Assembly (NCBI RefSeq): GCF_032460525.1
Contig: NZ_CP135963.1
Span: 2,914,001-2,978,000, forward strand
Reading direction: 5' to 3'
From: Geodermatophilus sp. DSM 44513
GTDB taxonomy: Bacteria > Actinomycetota > Actinomycetes > Mycobacteriales > Geodermatophilaceae
Length of the DNA: 64,000 nt
In this document: piece by piece, positions 34,219 to 42,279 of the stretch
How the letters are laid out: every line of letters starts with the position of its first letter
Numbering within the stretch: the first letter of the stretch is position 1
Made by a program: the position numbers and the translations under genes
Notes under the pieces: generated by a model
What the model was told of the DNA's origin: nothing
Databases searched by the model: none
The model's input: the letters and a program-made list of their open reading frames with translations, nothing else

Positions 34219-36363
34219 CTACTCGCCCACCGGTTCACGGGAGCCGGTGGTGCGGACCAGGACGTCGACGGCGGTGGCACCGCGCCCGCGCGGGCCGACG
34301 ATCAGCGGGTTGACCTCGAACTCGGCCAGCCGGTCTCCGGCGGCCACAGCGGCCTGCGACAGCCGGACGACGGCGTCGACGGCGGCCGGCACGTCGGCGG
34401 GCTCGGCGCCGCGGAAGCCGGCCAGCAGCGGCCAGGCGCGCAGCCGGCGCAGCATCGCCCACGCCTCCTCGGGTGTGACCGGCGCCAGGGCGGAGGCGAG
34501 GTCGCGGTAGAGCTCGGTGGTGACCCCGCCGAGGCCGACGGTGACCACCGGCGGGAACCCGTCGCGCCCGGCGGTGACGGCCAGGACCAGCTCGGTGCCG
34601 GGCGGGACGAGCTCCTGCACGTGCACGCCCTCGACGCCGGGCACGCGGTGGCGGTGCGCGGCGTCGAGCAGCCCGGTGAACACGGCGGCCGCGTCCTCGG
34701 GGCCGACGCCGACCCGCACGCCGCCGACCTCGCTCTTGTGCGCCAGGTCGGCGGCGGCCAGCTTGAGCACGCCCGGGCCGGGCAGCGCGGCGACGGCGGC
34801 GGCCGCCGCCTCCGGGGTGGTGACCAGCACCGAGGACGGCTGGGCGATGCCGACCGCCCGCAGCAGCGCCGCGCCGTCCACCACCGGGGCGTCGAGCAGC
34901 GCGCGCACCTCGCCGGCCGGCAGCTGGGGAGCGGCAGGCAGCGGCGGCGGGGTGCCCGGCGGCCGGGGCGGGGCCAGCCGGGCGGCGACGCGGGCCAGGT
35001 CGCCGACCGAGCCGAACACCGGGACGCCGGCCGCGCGGAACACCCGCCGTCCCTCGACGGTGAGCTCCTGGCCGGCGATCCAGCCGACCAGCAGCGGGCA
35101 GGGCAGCGCGGCGGCGGTGGCCACGAGGTCCTCGGCCAGCCGGGCGCCGGCCTCGCCGACGACCATGGTCACCAGGACGGCGACGACGTCGACCGCGTCG
35201 TCCTCGGCGATGATCCGGCACACGTCGCCGAAGGCCTGCGCGCCGCGGTTGAACAGCTGGGCGGTGACGTCGACGGGGTTGGCCAGCGCGCCGAAGGGCG
35301 GGATCAGCGGACGCAGCCGGTCCTGGGTGGCGGCCGACAGCTCGGGCAGCTGCAGGCCGACGTCCGCGCACAGGTCGGCCGCCAGGCTGCCGGCCCCGCC
35401 GGAGGTGGTGACGACGGCGACCCGCGGACCCTCGGCCGGCTTCCCGGCGGCCAGCACCGCGGCGACGGCGAGCAGCTCGTCGACGTCGTCGACCAGGATG
35501 ACGCCGTGCCGCTGCGAGGTGAGCACGAAGGCGACGTCGTCGCCGAGCATCGAGCCGGTGTGGCTGGCCACCGCGCGGCGCCCGGCCGACGACCGGCCCG
35601 AGCGCAGCACCACCAGCTGCTTGCCGGCCTGCTGGGCGCGGTGGGCGAGCTCGGCGTAGGCGGCGCCGTCGCCGGTGGCCTCCACGTAGAGCATCAGCAC
35701 CCGCACCGCCGGGTCGGCCAGCAGGTGCAGGGACACCTCGGTGAGGTCGAGGTCGGCCTGGTTGCCGGTGCTGAACCACGCCTCCAGGCCCAGGCCCATG
35801 TCGGTGGCGAGGTCGAGCACCGAGCCGCCGACGGCGCCGCTCTGCCCGACGTAGGCCACCCCGCTGCCGGCGGCCAGCGGCCGGTCGGCGGCCGCGGTGA
35901 AGGTGGCCACCACCCCGGTGGGCGCGTAGAGGAAGCCCTGGCAGTTCGGCCCGACCACCCGGACGCCGGTCTCCCGCGCCACCGCGGCCAGCCGCTGCTG
36001 CAGCGCCACGCCCGCCGGGCCCACCTCGGCGAACCCGGAGGCGTAGACGACCGCCGCCCGAGCGCCGACCGCGGCGGCCTGCCGGATGGCGTCCTCCACC
36101 CGCTCGGCGGCGACCAGCACGAGCACCAGGTCGACCGGGCCCGGGACGTCGGCCAGCGTCGGGTGGCACGGCTGCCCGACCAGCTCGGCGTAGTTGGGGT
36201 TGACCGGGTACACGCCGCCCGAAAATCCGTGTTCGACCAGGTAGCGCAGCGGCCGGGACATCAGGTTCTCCGGCCGGCCGGAGATGCCGAGCAGCGCGAT
36301 CCCCCGCGGCCGCAGCAGTGCTGCCAGCCCGTCGTCCTGCGGGGCCGGGGTGGGCGCGGTCAT
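34219..36363 (-). CDS. Acetate-CoA ligase family protein (ADP-forming acyl-CoA synthetase)
   Basis: A 714-residue single-chain enzyme with a CoA-binding domain (1-130, RPRGIALLGISGRPENLMSRP), a flavodoxin-like succinyl-CoA-ligase region with the conserved histidine in VASHTGSMLGDD, and a C-terminal ATP-grasp domain (about 480-714, LKLAAADLAHKSEVGGVRVGV). It would activate an organic acid to its CoA thioester with ATP, giving ADP. It is the first gene of the minus-strand operon leading to the selenoprotein and is divergent from a TetR gene. The ATG follows GGAGG. Confidence 0.87.
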   Translation of the reverse strand: MTAPTPAPQDDGLAALLRPRGIALLGISGRPENLMSRPLRYLVEHGFSGGVYPVNPNYAELVGQPCHPTLADVPGPVDLVLVLVAAERVEDAIRQAAAVGARAAVVYASGFAEVGPAGVALQQRLAAVARETGVRVVGPNCQGFLYAPTGVVATFTAAADRPLAAGSGVAYVGQSGAVGGSVLDLATDMGLGLEAWFSTGNQADLDLTEVSLHLLADPAVRVLMLYVEATGDGAAYAELAHRAQQAGKQLVVLRSGRSSAGRRAVASHTGSMLGDDVAFVLTSQRHGVILVDDVDELLAVAAVLAAGKPAEGPRVAVVTTSGGAGSLAADLCADVGLQLPELSAATQDRLRPLIPPFGALANPVDVTAQLFNRGAQAFGDVCRIIAEDDAVDVVAVLVTMVVGEAGARLAEDLVATAAALPCPLLVGWIAGQELTVEGRRVFRAAGVPVFGSVGDLARVAARLAPPRPPGTPPPLPAAPQLPAGEVRALLDAPVVDGAALLRAVGIAQPSSVLVTTPEAAAAAVAALPGPGVLKLAAADLAHKSEVGGVRVGVGPEDAAAVFTGLLDAAHRHRVPGVEGVHVQELVPPGTELVLAVTAGRDGFPPVVTVGLGGVTTELYRDLASALAPVTPEEAWAMLRRLRAWPLLAGFRGAEPADVPAAVDAVVRLSQAAVAAGDRLAEFEVNPLIVGPRGRGATAVDVLVRTTGSREPVGE

Positions 36364-36407
36364 CGCACGCCTCCTCGGGGGACGACGGTGGGCTCCGACG
36401 CAGCTAA

Positions 36408-36431
36408 GTTGACACCGACGTCGATGTCAAC
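36408..36431. promoter_or_regulatory. 24-bp palindromic TetR operator over the acyl-CoA synthetase promoter
   Basis: GTTGACA-C-CGACGTCG-A-TGTCAAC is a 24-bp inverted repeat with a single mismatched pair, in the gap between divergent genes. On the minus strand it contains TTGACA, and 17 nt further lies TTAGCT, a plausible -10 box for the synthetase operon. Binding of the TetR protein encoded next door would block this promoter. Confidence 0.7.
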
Positions 36432-36467
36432 GTCCCGTGTCGACTGCCCAGGCGCTGGAGGTGCCGC

Positions 36468-37130
36468 GTGCCTCGACCCGGTCCGTCCGCGGGGGCTGAC
36501 GCGGTCGCGCTGCCCACGACCGAGCGCGGCCGCCGGATGCGGGCCCGGCTGCTGGCCGCGGCCCGCGAGGTCTTCGAGCGCGACGGCTTCCTCGACGCCC
36601 GGGTCACCGACATCTCCGCGGCGGCCGGCGCCGCGCACGGCAGCTTCTACACCTACTTCGGGTCCAAGACCGCCGTGTTCCGGGCGCTGGTCGCCGAGAC
36701 GATGGACGACCTCTATGCCTCCCTGGGCACCGGGGGCGAGCCCGGCCCACCGGACGGCCACCCCGCCGCCGTCGCGCTGCACCGCATCGACGCGGCCAAC
36801 CGCCGGTTCGTGGCCGTGTACCGGGAGAACACCGCGCTCATGGCGCTGTTCGAGCAGGTGACCACCTTCGACCCGGAGGTGCGGGCGCTGCGCCGGGCCG
36901 CCCGCGAGCGCAACGCCGGCCGGGTGCGGCACAGCATCGAGCAGCTGCAGCGCGACGGCCTGGTCCCCGCCGACCTGGACGCCGAGTACGCCGCGCACGC
37001 CCTCGTCGCGATGGTCAACGGGGTGGTGCACTACTGGCTGGTGCTCGACGGCGGGTTCGAGCAGGAGCGGCTGGTCGGCACGCTCACCCGGCTGTGGGCC
37101 CAGGCACTGGGCCTGCCCGCCCGCGGCTGA
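36468..37130 (+). CDS. TetR family transcriptional regulator
   Basis: A 220-residue regulator. The N-terminal HTH is typical (RMRARLLAAAREVFERDGFLDARVTDISAAAGAAHGSFYTYFGSKTAVFRAL, residues about 23-75), and the helical C-terminal domain would bind a ligand, perhaps an acyl-CoA. It is divergent from the acyl-CoA synthetase operon with a palindrome between. The GTG start at 36468 has GGAGGTGCC upstream. Confidence 0.9.
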   Translation: MPRPGPSAGADAVALPTTERGRRMRARLLAAAREVFERDGFLDARVTDISAAAGAAHGSFYTYFGSKTAVFRALVAETMDDLYASLGTGGEPGPPDGHPAAVALHRIDAANRRFVAVYRENTALMALFEQVTTFDPEVRALRRAARERNAGRVRHSIEQLQRDGLVPADLDAEYAAHALVAMVNGVVHYWLVLDGGFEQERLVGTLTRLWAQALGLPARG

Positions 37131-37137
37131 CCCGGGA

Positions 37138-37266
37138 AGTGGCCTATATCGCGATAAAGGCCACTCGGGCGGCCTTCAGCGCGATGAAGGCCGGCCGCGG
37201 GTGGCCTTCCGCGCGCGGAAGGCCGCGCTCGCACGCCAGGGTGTGGCCTTCCGCGCGCGGAAGGCC
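37138..37266. repeat. Cluster of four REP-like palindromes
   Basis: Four short palindromes lie in 130 nt: 37138-37165 (AGTGGCCT and AGGCCACT around TATCGCGATA), 37171-37192 (GGCCTTC...GAAGGCC), and two copies of a perfect 22-bp palindrome, GGCCTTCCGCG plus its complement, at 37203-37224 and 37245-37266. All share the ends GGCCTT/AAGGCC with a CG-rich centre. They look like a repetitive extragenic palindrome family. They fill the gap between the TetR gene and the Ldh-type gene and could act as terminators. Confidence 0.85.
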
Positions 37267-37332
37267 GGACTGGGTCGGGAAACTGGAGTTGCCCGGCGCC
37301 GCGCGGCGCGGGGCCGGACGAGAGGCAGGCCG

Positions 37333-38412
37333 ATGCGCGTCCCGGTGACGACGCTGGAGGAGCAGACGCGCACCGTGCTGCGCGCCTGGGGGCTGGCCGA
37401 GGAGCCGGCGCGGACCGCGGCCGTGGCCGTCGGCTACGCCGACCGGGCCGGCATCGACTCCCACGGCATCTCGATGCTGCCGACCTACGAGCGGCTGCTC
37501 CACCGGGGTCACCTGGTCCCCGGGGCGCGGACGACGACCGTCCGGGAGACGGCGGTGACCGCACTGCTCGACGCCGGTGGCGGCCTCGGCCACCCGGCCG
37601 CGGTCGCGGCGGTGCGGCTGGCCGGTGACAAGGCCGCCGCGGAGGGCGTGGGCGTGGTGTCCGTCCGCAACTCCTCCCACTTCGGCGCGGCCGGCCACTA
37701 CGCCACCCTGGCCGCCGACCGCGGGCTGATCGGCCTGGTGACCACGTCGGCCCGCACGGTGTCCGTCGTGCCGACCCGGGCGGCGGTGCCCCGGCTGTCG
37801 ACCAACCCGCTGGCCTTCGCCGCCCCGGCGCGGCGCAACCGCCCGTTCCTGCTGGACATGTCCACCAGCACGGTTGCGGTCAACAAGGTGCGGGTGCACG
37901 GCTACGCCGACCGGCCGCTGCCGCCGGGGTGGGTGCTGGACGGCGACGGGACGGCGGTGCGCGACCCGCACGACGCGGCGGCCGTCCTGGCCGGTCCGGG
38001 GCCCGGGGGGCTGACCCCGCTGGGCGGCACCCCGGAGATGTCCAGCCACAAGGGCTACGGCCTGGGCGTGGTGGTGCAGGTCCTGTCGGCCACCCTGTGC
38101 GGGGCCGCCCTCGCCGCGACCCGCGCCGCCGGCGACCGGGTGGACGTCGGCCACTTTTTCCTGGCGCTGGACCCGGCCGCGTTCCGCGGGGACGGCGGCT
38201 TCCCCGACGACCTCGACGAGCTCCTGGACCTGCTGCGGGCCACCCCGCCGGCCGACCCCGACCTCCCGGTGCTGGTGCCCGGGGACCCCGAGGCGGTCGC
38301 GCGGGAGCAGCGCGAGCGCAACGGCGTCGCGCTGCCGCCCGCGCTGCTCGGGCAGCTGCGGGAGCTGTGCGGCCGGGCCGGCGTGCCGTTCCTGCTGGAC
38401 GCCGACGGCTGA
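37333..38412 (+). CDS. Malate/L-lactate dehydrogenase family oxidoreductase
   Basis: A 359-residue protein of the Ldh_2/YlbC family of NAD(P)-dependent 2-hydroxyacid dehydrogenases, unrelated to the Rossmann type. Signatures are RAGIDSHGISMLPTY (catalytic His region), VRNSSHFGAAGHYA, STNPLAFAAP, LDMSTSTVAVNKV and HKGYGLGVVVQVLSATLCGA. It would interconvert a 2-hydroxy acid and 2-oxo acid. ATG 37333 has GAGAGG upstream; frames further upstream only read through the palindromes. It converges with the SDR at 38424. Confidence 0.87.
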   Translation: MRVPVTTLEEQTRTVLRAWGLAEEPARTAAVAVGYADRAGIDSHGISMLPTYERLLHRGHLVPGARTTTVRETAVTALLDAGGGLGHPAAVAAVRLAGDKAAAEGVGVVSVRNSSHFGAAGHYATLAADRGLIGLVTTSARTVSVVPTRAAVPRLSTNPLAFAAPARRNRPFLLDMSTSTVAVNKVRVHGYADRPLPPGWVLDGDGTAVRDPHDAAAVLAGPGPGGLTPLGGTPEMSSHKGYGLGVVVQVLSATLCGAALAATRAAGDRVDVGHFFLALDPAAFRGDGGFPDDLDELLDLLRATPPADPDLPVLVPGDPEAVAREQRERNGVALPPALLGQLRELCGRAGVPFLLDADG

Positions 38413-38423
38413 GTGCGCGGGGG

Positions 38424-39224
38424 TCAGTCGCAGCGGGCGGACATCCCGCCGTCCACCACCAGCTCGGTGCCGGTGATGAAGCGGGCCTCGTCGGAGGCGA
38501 GGAACAGTGCGGCAGCGGCGGTGTCCCGGCCGTCGCCGGAGACGCGGAGCGGGATGCGGGCCTGCCGCTGGGCCAGCAGCGCCTCGACGTCGCCGCCGGC
38601 GCGCTGACCGGCCAGCCGGGCCTCGACCATGGGCGTGTGCAGCTGCCCGGGGACGACGGTGTTGGCCCGGATGCCGTCGGGTGCGTGCTGCACCGCCACG
38701 GCGCGGGTGAAGGCGATGACGCCGGCCTTGGCCGCGGAGTAGGCCACCTGCGCGGCACCGGTCCAGCGGATCCCCGACGTCGACGAGGTGTTCACGACCG
38801 CCCCGCGCCCGGCCTGCACCATCAGCGGCAGCACGGCCCGGCAGGTGAGGAAGGTGCTGGTCAGGTTGGCGTCGAGCTGCTCGTGCCAGAGCTGCTCGGT
38901 CATCTCCGCCGCGCCGCCGTGCCGCGAGCCGCCGACGTTGTTCAGCAGCACGTCCGGGGTGCCGAGCTCCTCGACGCAGGCGCGCACCATGGCGGCGACC
39001 GCGTCGGCGTCGGTCACGTCGCAGACGTGCGGCCGGGCCGTCCCGCCCCGCTCGGCCACCGCGGCGAGGGTCTCCGCCAGCGCCTCCTCCCGGAGGTCGA
39101 CGGCCAGCACGCGGGCACCCTCCTCGGCGAACCGGACCGCCGCGGCCCGCCCGTTGCCCCAGCCGGGGCCCACGCTGCCCGCGCCGGTGACGACGGCCAC
39201 CCGACCGGCCAGCCGCCCGGTCAC
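38424..39224 (-). CDS. SDR family oxidoreductase
   Basis: A 266-residue short-chain dehydrogenase with VTGAGSVGPGWGNGRA (an unusual, longer glycine motif), NNVGG, NTSSTSG and the catalytic YSAAK near 170, followed by FITGTELVVDGGMSARCD. All catalytic residues are present, so an NAD(P)-dependent alcohol or ketone reaction is expected. The GTG at 39224 has GGGGGT upstream. It is divergent from the AbrB-type transporter with a shared regulatory motif between. Confidence 0.85.
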   Translation of the reverse strand: MTGRLAGRVAVVTGAGSVGPGWGNGRAAAVRFAEEGARVLAVDLREEALAETLAAVAERGGTARPHVCDVTDADAVAAMVRACVEELGTPDVLLNNVGGSRHGGAAEMTEQLWHEQLDANLTSTFLTCRAVLPLMVQAGRGAVVNTSSTSGIRWTGAAQVAYSAAKAGVIAFTRAVAVQHAPDGIRANTVVPGQLHTPMVEARLAGQRAGGDVEALLAQRQARIPLRVSGDGRDTAAAALFLASDEARFITGTELVVDGGMSARCD

Positions 39225-39284
39225 CGGGACCCCCAGAGGGCCGGCCGCGGGGCACGCCCGGACGCTGAGCTGCGCATGCGGCGG

Positions 39285-39307
39285 ACCATACTCGACATCC
39301 TGTAGGA
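39285..39307. promoter_or_regulatory. Shared operator-promoter motif, copy A
   Basis: On the minus strand this 23-nt element contains CTACAGGATGT and ends with TATGGT, a -10 box 61 nt upstream of the SDR start. It differs at one position from the element at 48304-48326, and the 11-bp core recurs at 56423. It lies between divergent genes, so it may control both. Confidence 0.65.
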
Positions 39308-39324
39308 GAACGGCCGAGGAGAGG

Positions 39325-40380
39325 GTGCCGGGTGGACGCGTGAGGCGGCTCCTCGAGCTGCTGGCCCTGGCCGCCCTCGTCGCGGCCGCCGCGGTCGGCC
39401 TCGACCGGCTCGCCCTGCCCGCACCCGCCCTCTTCGCGGGCCTGCTGGTGGGCCTGGCCCGCGCGCTGCTGGTGCGGGGCGAGCTGACGACACCCGCCTG
39501 GACGGCCACCGCCGCCCAGGGCGTGATCGGCGTGGTCATGGGCGTGCTGGTGCAGCCCGACACGCTAACCACGCTGGCCGGCTACTGGCTGCCGGTCACG
39601 CTCATCACGGTGGCCACGCTGCTGCTCACCCTGCTGGCCGGCCTGCTGCTGGCCCGGTTCACCGAGGTCGACCGCACCACGGCGACCTTCGGGATGATCG
39701 CCGGCGGCGCCTCGGGCATCGTGGCGGTCAGCGACGAGCTGGGCGCCGACGGTCGGCTGGTCGCCACCCTGCAGTACCTGCGGGTGCTGCTGATCGTGGT
39801 GCTCATGCCGCTGGCGGTGGTGGTCGTCTTCGGGGGCAGCGGCGAGCAGGGCGCCCTCGCGGACGGCGGCGAGCCGGTGCCGTGGCCGCTGGCGACGCTC
39901 GCCGTCCTCGGGATCGCCGTCGCCGGGGCCTGGGCGGCCCGGCTGGCGCACCTGCCCGCGCCGAGCCTGCTCGGGCCGCTGGTGCTGGCGGCCGGCCTGG
40001 CCGCCGTCGACGTCCCGCTGACCGACGCGGTGCCCGGGGTGCTCACCGCCGCCGCCTTCGCCGTCGTGGGGGCACAGGTGGGGCTGCGGTTCACGCCCGC
40101 GACCGTGCGCACCCTGCGGCGGGTCCTCCCGGCCGGCCTGGCGCTGATCGTCGCGCTCGTCGTGGCCAGCGGCGGGCTGGGGGTGCTGCTCAGCGCGCTG
40201 ACCGGCCTGTCCCCGCTGGACGGCTACCTGGCCACCACCCCCGGCGGGATCTTCGTCGTCCTCGCCGTCGCCGCCGGGTCCGGCGCGGACAGCACGGTCG
40301 TCCTGGCCGTGCAGGTGCTGCGCATGCTGGTCATGCTCCTGGCCGGCCCACCGCTGGCGCGGCTGCTCCGGGAGCGCTGA
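39325..40380 (+). CDS. AbrB family membrane transporter-like protein
   Basis: A 351-residue protein with about ten hydrophobic helices in two similar halves; TFGMIAGGASGIVAVSDELGAD in the first and GYLATTPGGIFVVLAVAAGSGADSTVVLAVQVLR in the second are the duplicated AbrB motifs. The family is poorly known and often called putative ammonia monooxygenase or transporter. In this setting uptake or export of an organic acid is plausible. GTG 39325 follows GAGGAG; GTG 39340 is an alternative. Its last 50 nt overlap the converging gene. Confidence 0.82.
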   Translation: MPGGRVRRLLELLALAALVAAAAVGLDRLALPAPALFAGLLVGLARALLVRGELTTPAWTATAAQGVIGVVMGVLVQPDTLTTLAGYWLPVTLITVATLLLTLLAGLLLARFTEVDRTTATFGMIAGGASGIVAVSDELGADGRLVATLQYLRVLLIVVLMPLAVVVVFGGSGEQGALADGGEPVPWPLATLAVLGIAVAGAWAARLAHLPAPSLLGPLVLAAGLAAVDVPLTDAVPGVLTAAAFAVVGAQVGLRFTPATVRTLRRVLPAGLALIVALVVASGGLGVLLSALTGLSPLDGYLATTPGGIFVVLAVAAGSGADSTVVLAVQVLRMLVMLLAGPPLARLLRER

Positions 40381-41449
40381 GCCGGTCCACCACGGCGTCG
40401 GTGAACTCCGCGGTGCCCGCCGTGCCACCGACGTCGCGGGTGGCCACGCCCGAGGCGAGGACGGCGTCCACCGCCTGCTCGACCGCCGAGGACGCCGCCG
40501 CCAGCACCGGGTCGGCGTGCCGCTCCCCCAGCCAGGCCAGCAGCATCGCCGCGGAGACGACCATCCCGACCGGGTTGGCGACGTCCTGCCCGGCGATGTC
40601 GGGCGCCGAGCCGTGCGCCGCCTGGGCCATCGCGTGCCGGTCGCCGGCGTTGACGCTGCCCGACATGCCCAGCGCCCCCGCCAGCTCACCGGCGAGGTCG
40701 GAGAGCGTGTCGCCGAACAGGTTCTCGGTCACCACGACGTCGAACCGCTCGGGGTGGCGGACCAGGCGGGCGGCCATCGCGTCGAACAGCACCGTCTCCA
40801 GCCGCACGCCGGGGTGCTCGCGCGCCGCGGCCCGGCACTCCTCCAGCCACAGCCCGAAGGCCAGGTGCAGGACGTTGGCCTTGTGCACCAGGGTGACCTG
40901 CCCGCGCCGCCGCGCCGCCAGCGCGAACGCCTGCCGGACGGCGCGGCGGACGGCGGGGCGGCTGAAGACGCCCACCACCAGGGCGAGGTCCGGCGTCGGC
41001 ATGAACTCCCCGCTGCCCACGGCCATGTTGCGGTCGGCGTAGAAGCCCTCGCTGTTCTCCCGCACGACGACCAGGTCCATGGCCGGCACGCGGGCGGGCA
41101 CCCCCGGCCGGGTGCGGCTGGGCCGCAGGTTGGTGTGCAGGCCGAAGACGTGCCGCAGCTCCCCGCCCGGCACCCGCTGACCCGAGGCCCGCCACTGCGG
41201 CGGGTAGGACTCGCTGTCGTGCGGCCCGGCCAGCCAGCCGTCGCAGCCGGCCAACGCCTCCAGTGTGGGAGCCGGCAGCGGGGCGCCGTGCTCGGCCAGC
41301 GCGGCCGCCCCCATCGGCAGGTCCACCCACTCCACCGCCGGTGCGCCGGCGGCGGACAGCGCCGCGTCCACCACCCGCCGGGCCGCCGGGACCACCTCCG
41401 GGCCGATGCCGTCGCCGAGCAGGCAGCCCAGCCGGCGACCCCCCGTCAC
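40331..41449 (-). CDS. Isocitrate/isopropylmalate/tartrate dehydrogenase family protein
   Basis: A 372-residue beta-decarboxylating dehydrogenase. Signatures are LLGDGIGPEVV at the N-terminus, VVRENSEGFYADRN, HKANVLHLAFGLW, DVVVTENLFGDTLSDLAGELAGALG and AHGSAPDIAGQDVANPVGM. It would oxidise and often decarboxylate a substituted malate-like acid with NAD(P). The GTG overlaps the stop of the citrate-synthase-like gene. As the last of eight coupled genes it may process a citrate-like product of that pathway. Its 3' end overlaps the AbrB gene by 50 nt. Confidence 0.85.
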   Translation of the reverse strand: MTGGRRLGCLLGDGIGPEVVPAARRVVDAALSAAGAPAVEWVDLPMGAAALAEHGAPLPAPTLEALAGCDGWLAGPHDSESYPPQWRASGQRVPGGELRHVFGLHTNLRPSRTRPGVPARVPAMDLVVVRENSEGFYADRNMAVGSGEFMPTPDLALVVGVFSRPAVRRAVRQAFALAARRRGQVTLVHKANVLHLAFGLWLEECRAAAREHPGVRLETVLFDAMAARLVRHPERFDVVVTENLFGDTLSDLAGELAGALGMSGSVNAGDRHAMAQAAHGSAPDIAGQDVANPVGMVVSAAMLLAWLGERHADPVLAAASSAVEQAVDAVLASGVATRDVGGTAGTAEFTDAVVDRLSAPGAAAPAVGRPGA

Positions 41450-42279
41450 CCCGGCTCCCCGGCGGTGCCGGGCAGGTCGCGCAGCGGCGGGCCGTCGTAG
41501 GGCGCGCTGAACGACGGCGGCAGGGGCCCCTTGATGCGGGTACCGGCCTGGGTCTCCTCCCACGCGTGGGCCAGCACACCCACCGACCGGGCCAGCACGA
41601 ACAGCCCGCGGGCCAGCTCCGGGGCGAAGCCGAGCTCGCAGTACAGCGCGGCGGTGACGCCGTCGACGTTCACCGGCACCGGCGACCCCCGCCGCTCGCC
41701 GAGCTGCCGCTCCACCTCCACGAGGACGGCGAGGTGCGCGCCGGGCACCACGCCGTCGGCGGCCGCGGCCGCCAGCATGGCCACCAGCGGGTCACGGCGC
41801 GGGTCGCGGGAGTGGAACCGGTGCCCGAAGCCGGGCACGTACGCCCGCCGCTCGCGGTACGCCGCCAGCTCCGCGGCCACCGCGTCGGGCAGCGCGGCGC
41901 CCCCGTCCTGCCGCCCGCGCACCCGCTCCAGCAGCTGCATGCACTGCTGCCCCGCGCCGCCGTGCACGTCCCCGAGCAGGCCGACCCCGGTGGCGACGGC
42001 GGAGTTCAGCCCCACCCCACAGGTGGCCGCCATCCGCGCCGCGGCGATCGACGGCGCCTGCGGGCCGTGGTCGACGGCGGCCACCAGCGCCGCCTCGAGC
42101 AGCCGGGCCTGCGGACCGGCGGGCAGCTCGCCGCGCAGCAGCAGCCACACGGTCTGCGCCAGGGTGACCCGGCCGATCAGCTGCTCGACCGGGTACCCGC
42201 GGAAGCGGATCACGTCCGGCCCGGTCTCGCTGACCGCCGTCCGCCACCAGCCGGCGGCCTCCTCCGCGGTTCCGCTCAC
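41446..42279 (-). CDS. Citrate synthase-like / citryl-CoA lyase family protein
   Basis: A 277-residue protein that keeps only the catalytic core of citrate synthases, as in citryl-CoA lyases. Signatures are RFRGYPVEQLIGRVTLAQTVWLLLRGELP, GLLGDVHGGAGQQCMQLL (catalytic His) and VPGFGHRFHSRDPR (second His region). It could cleave or form a citryl-CoA-like thioester. The GTG overlaps the preceding CoA-transferase stop, so activation and cleavage are probably coupled steps. Confidence 0.82.
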   Translation of the reverse strand: MSGTAEEAAGWWRTAVSETGPDVIRFRGYPVEQLIGRVTLAQTVWLLLRGELPAGPQARLLEAALVAAVDHGPQAPSIAAARMAATCGVGLNSAVATGVGLLGDVHGGAGQQCMQLLERVRGRQDGGAALPDAVAAELAAYRERRAYVPGFGHRFHSRDPRRDPLVAMLAAAAADGVVPGAHLAVLVEVERQLGERRGSPVPVNVDGVTAALYCELGFAPELARGLFVLARSVGVLAHAWEETQAGTRIKGPLPPSFSAPYDGPPLRDLPGTAGEPG

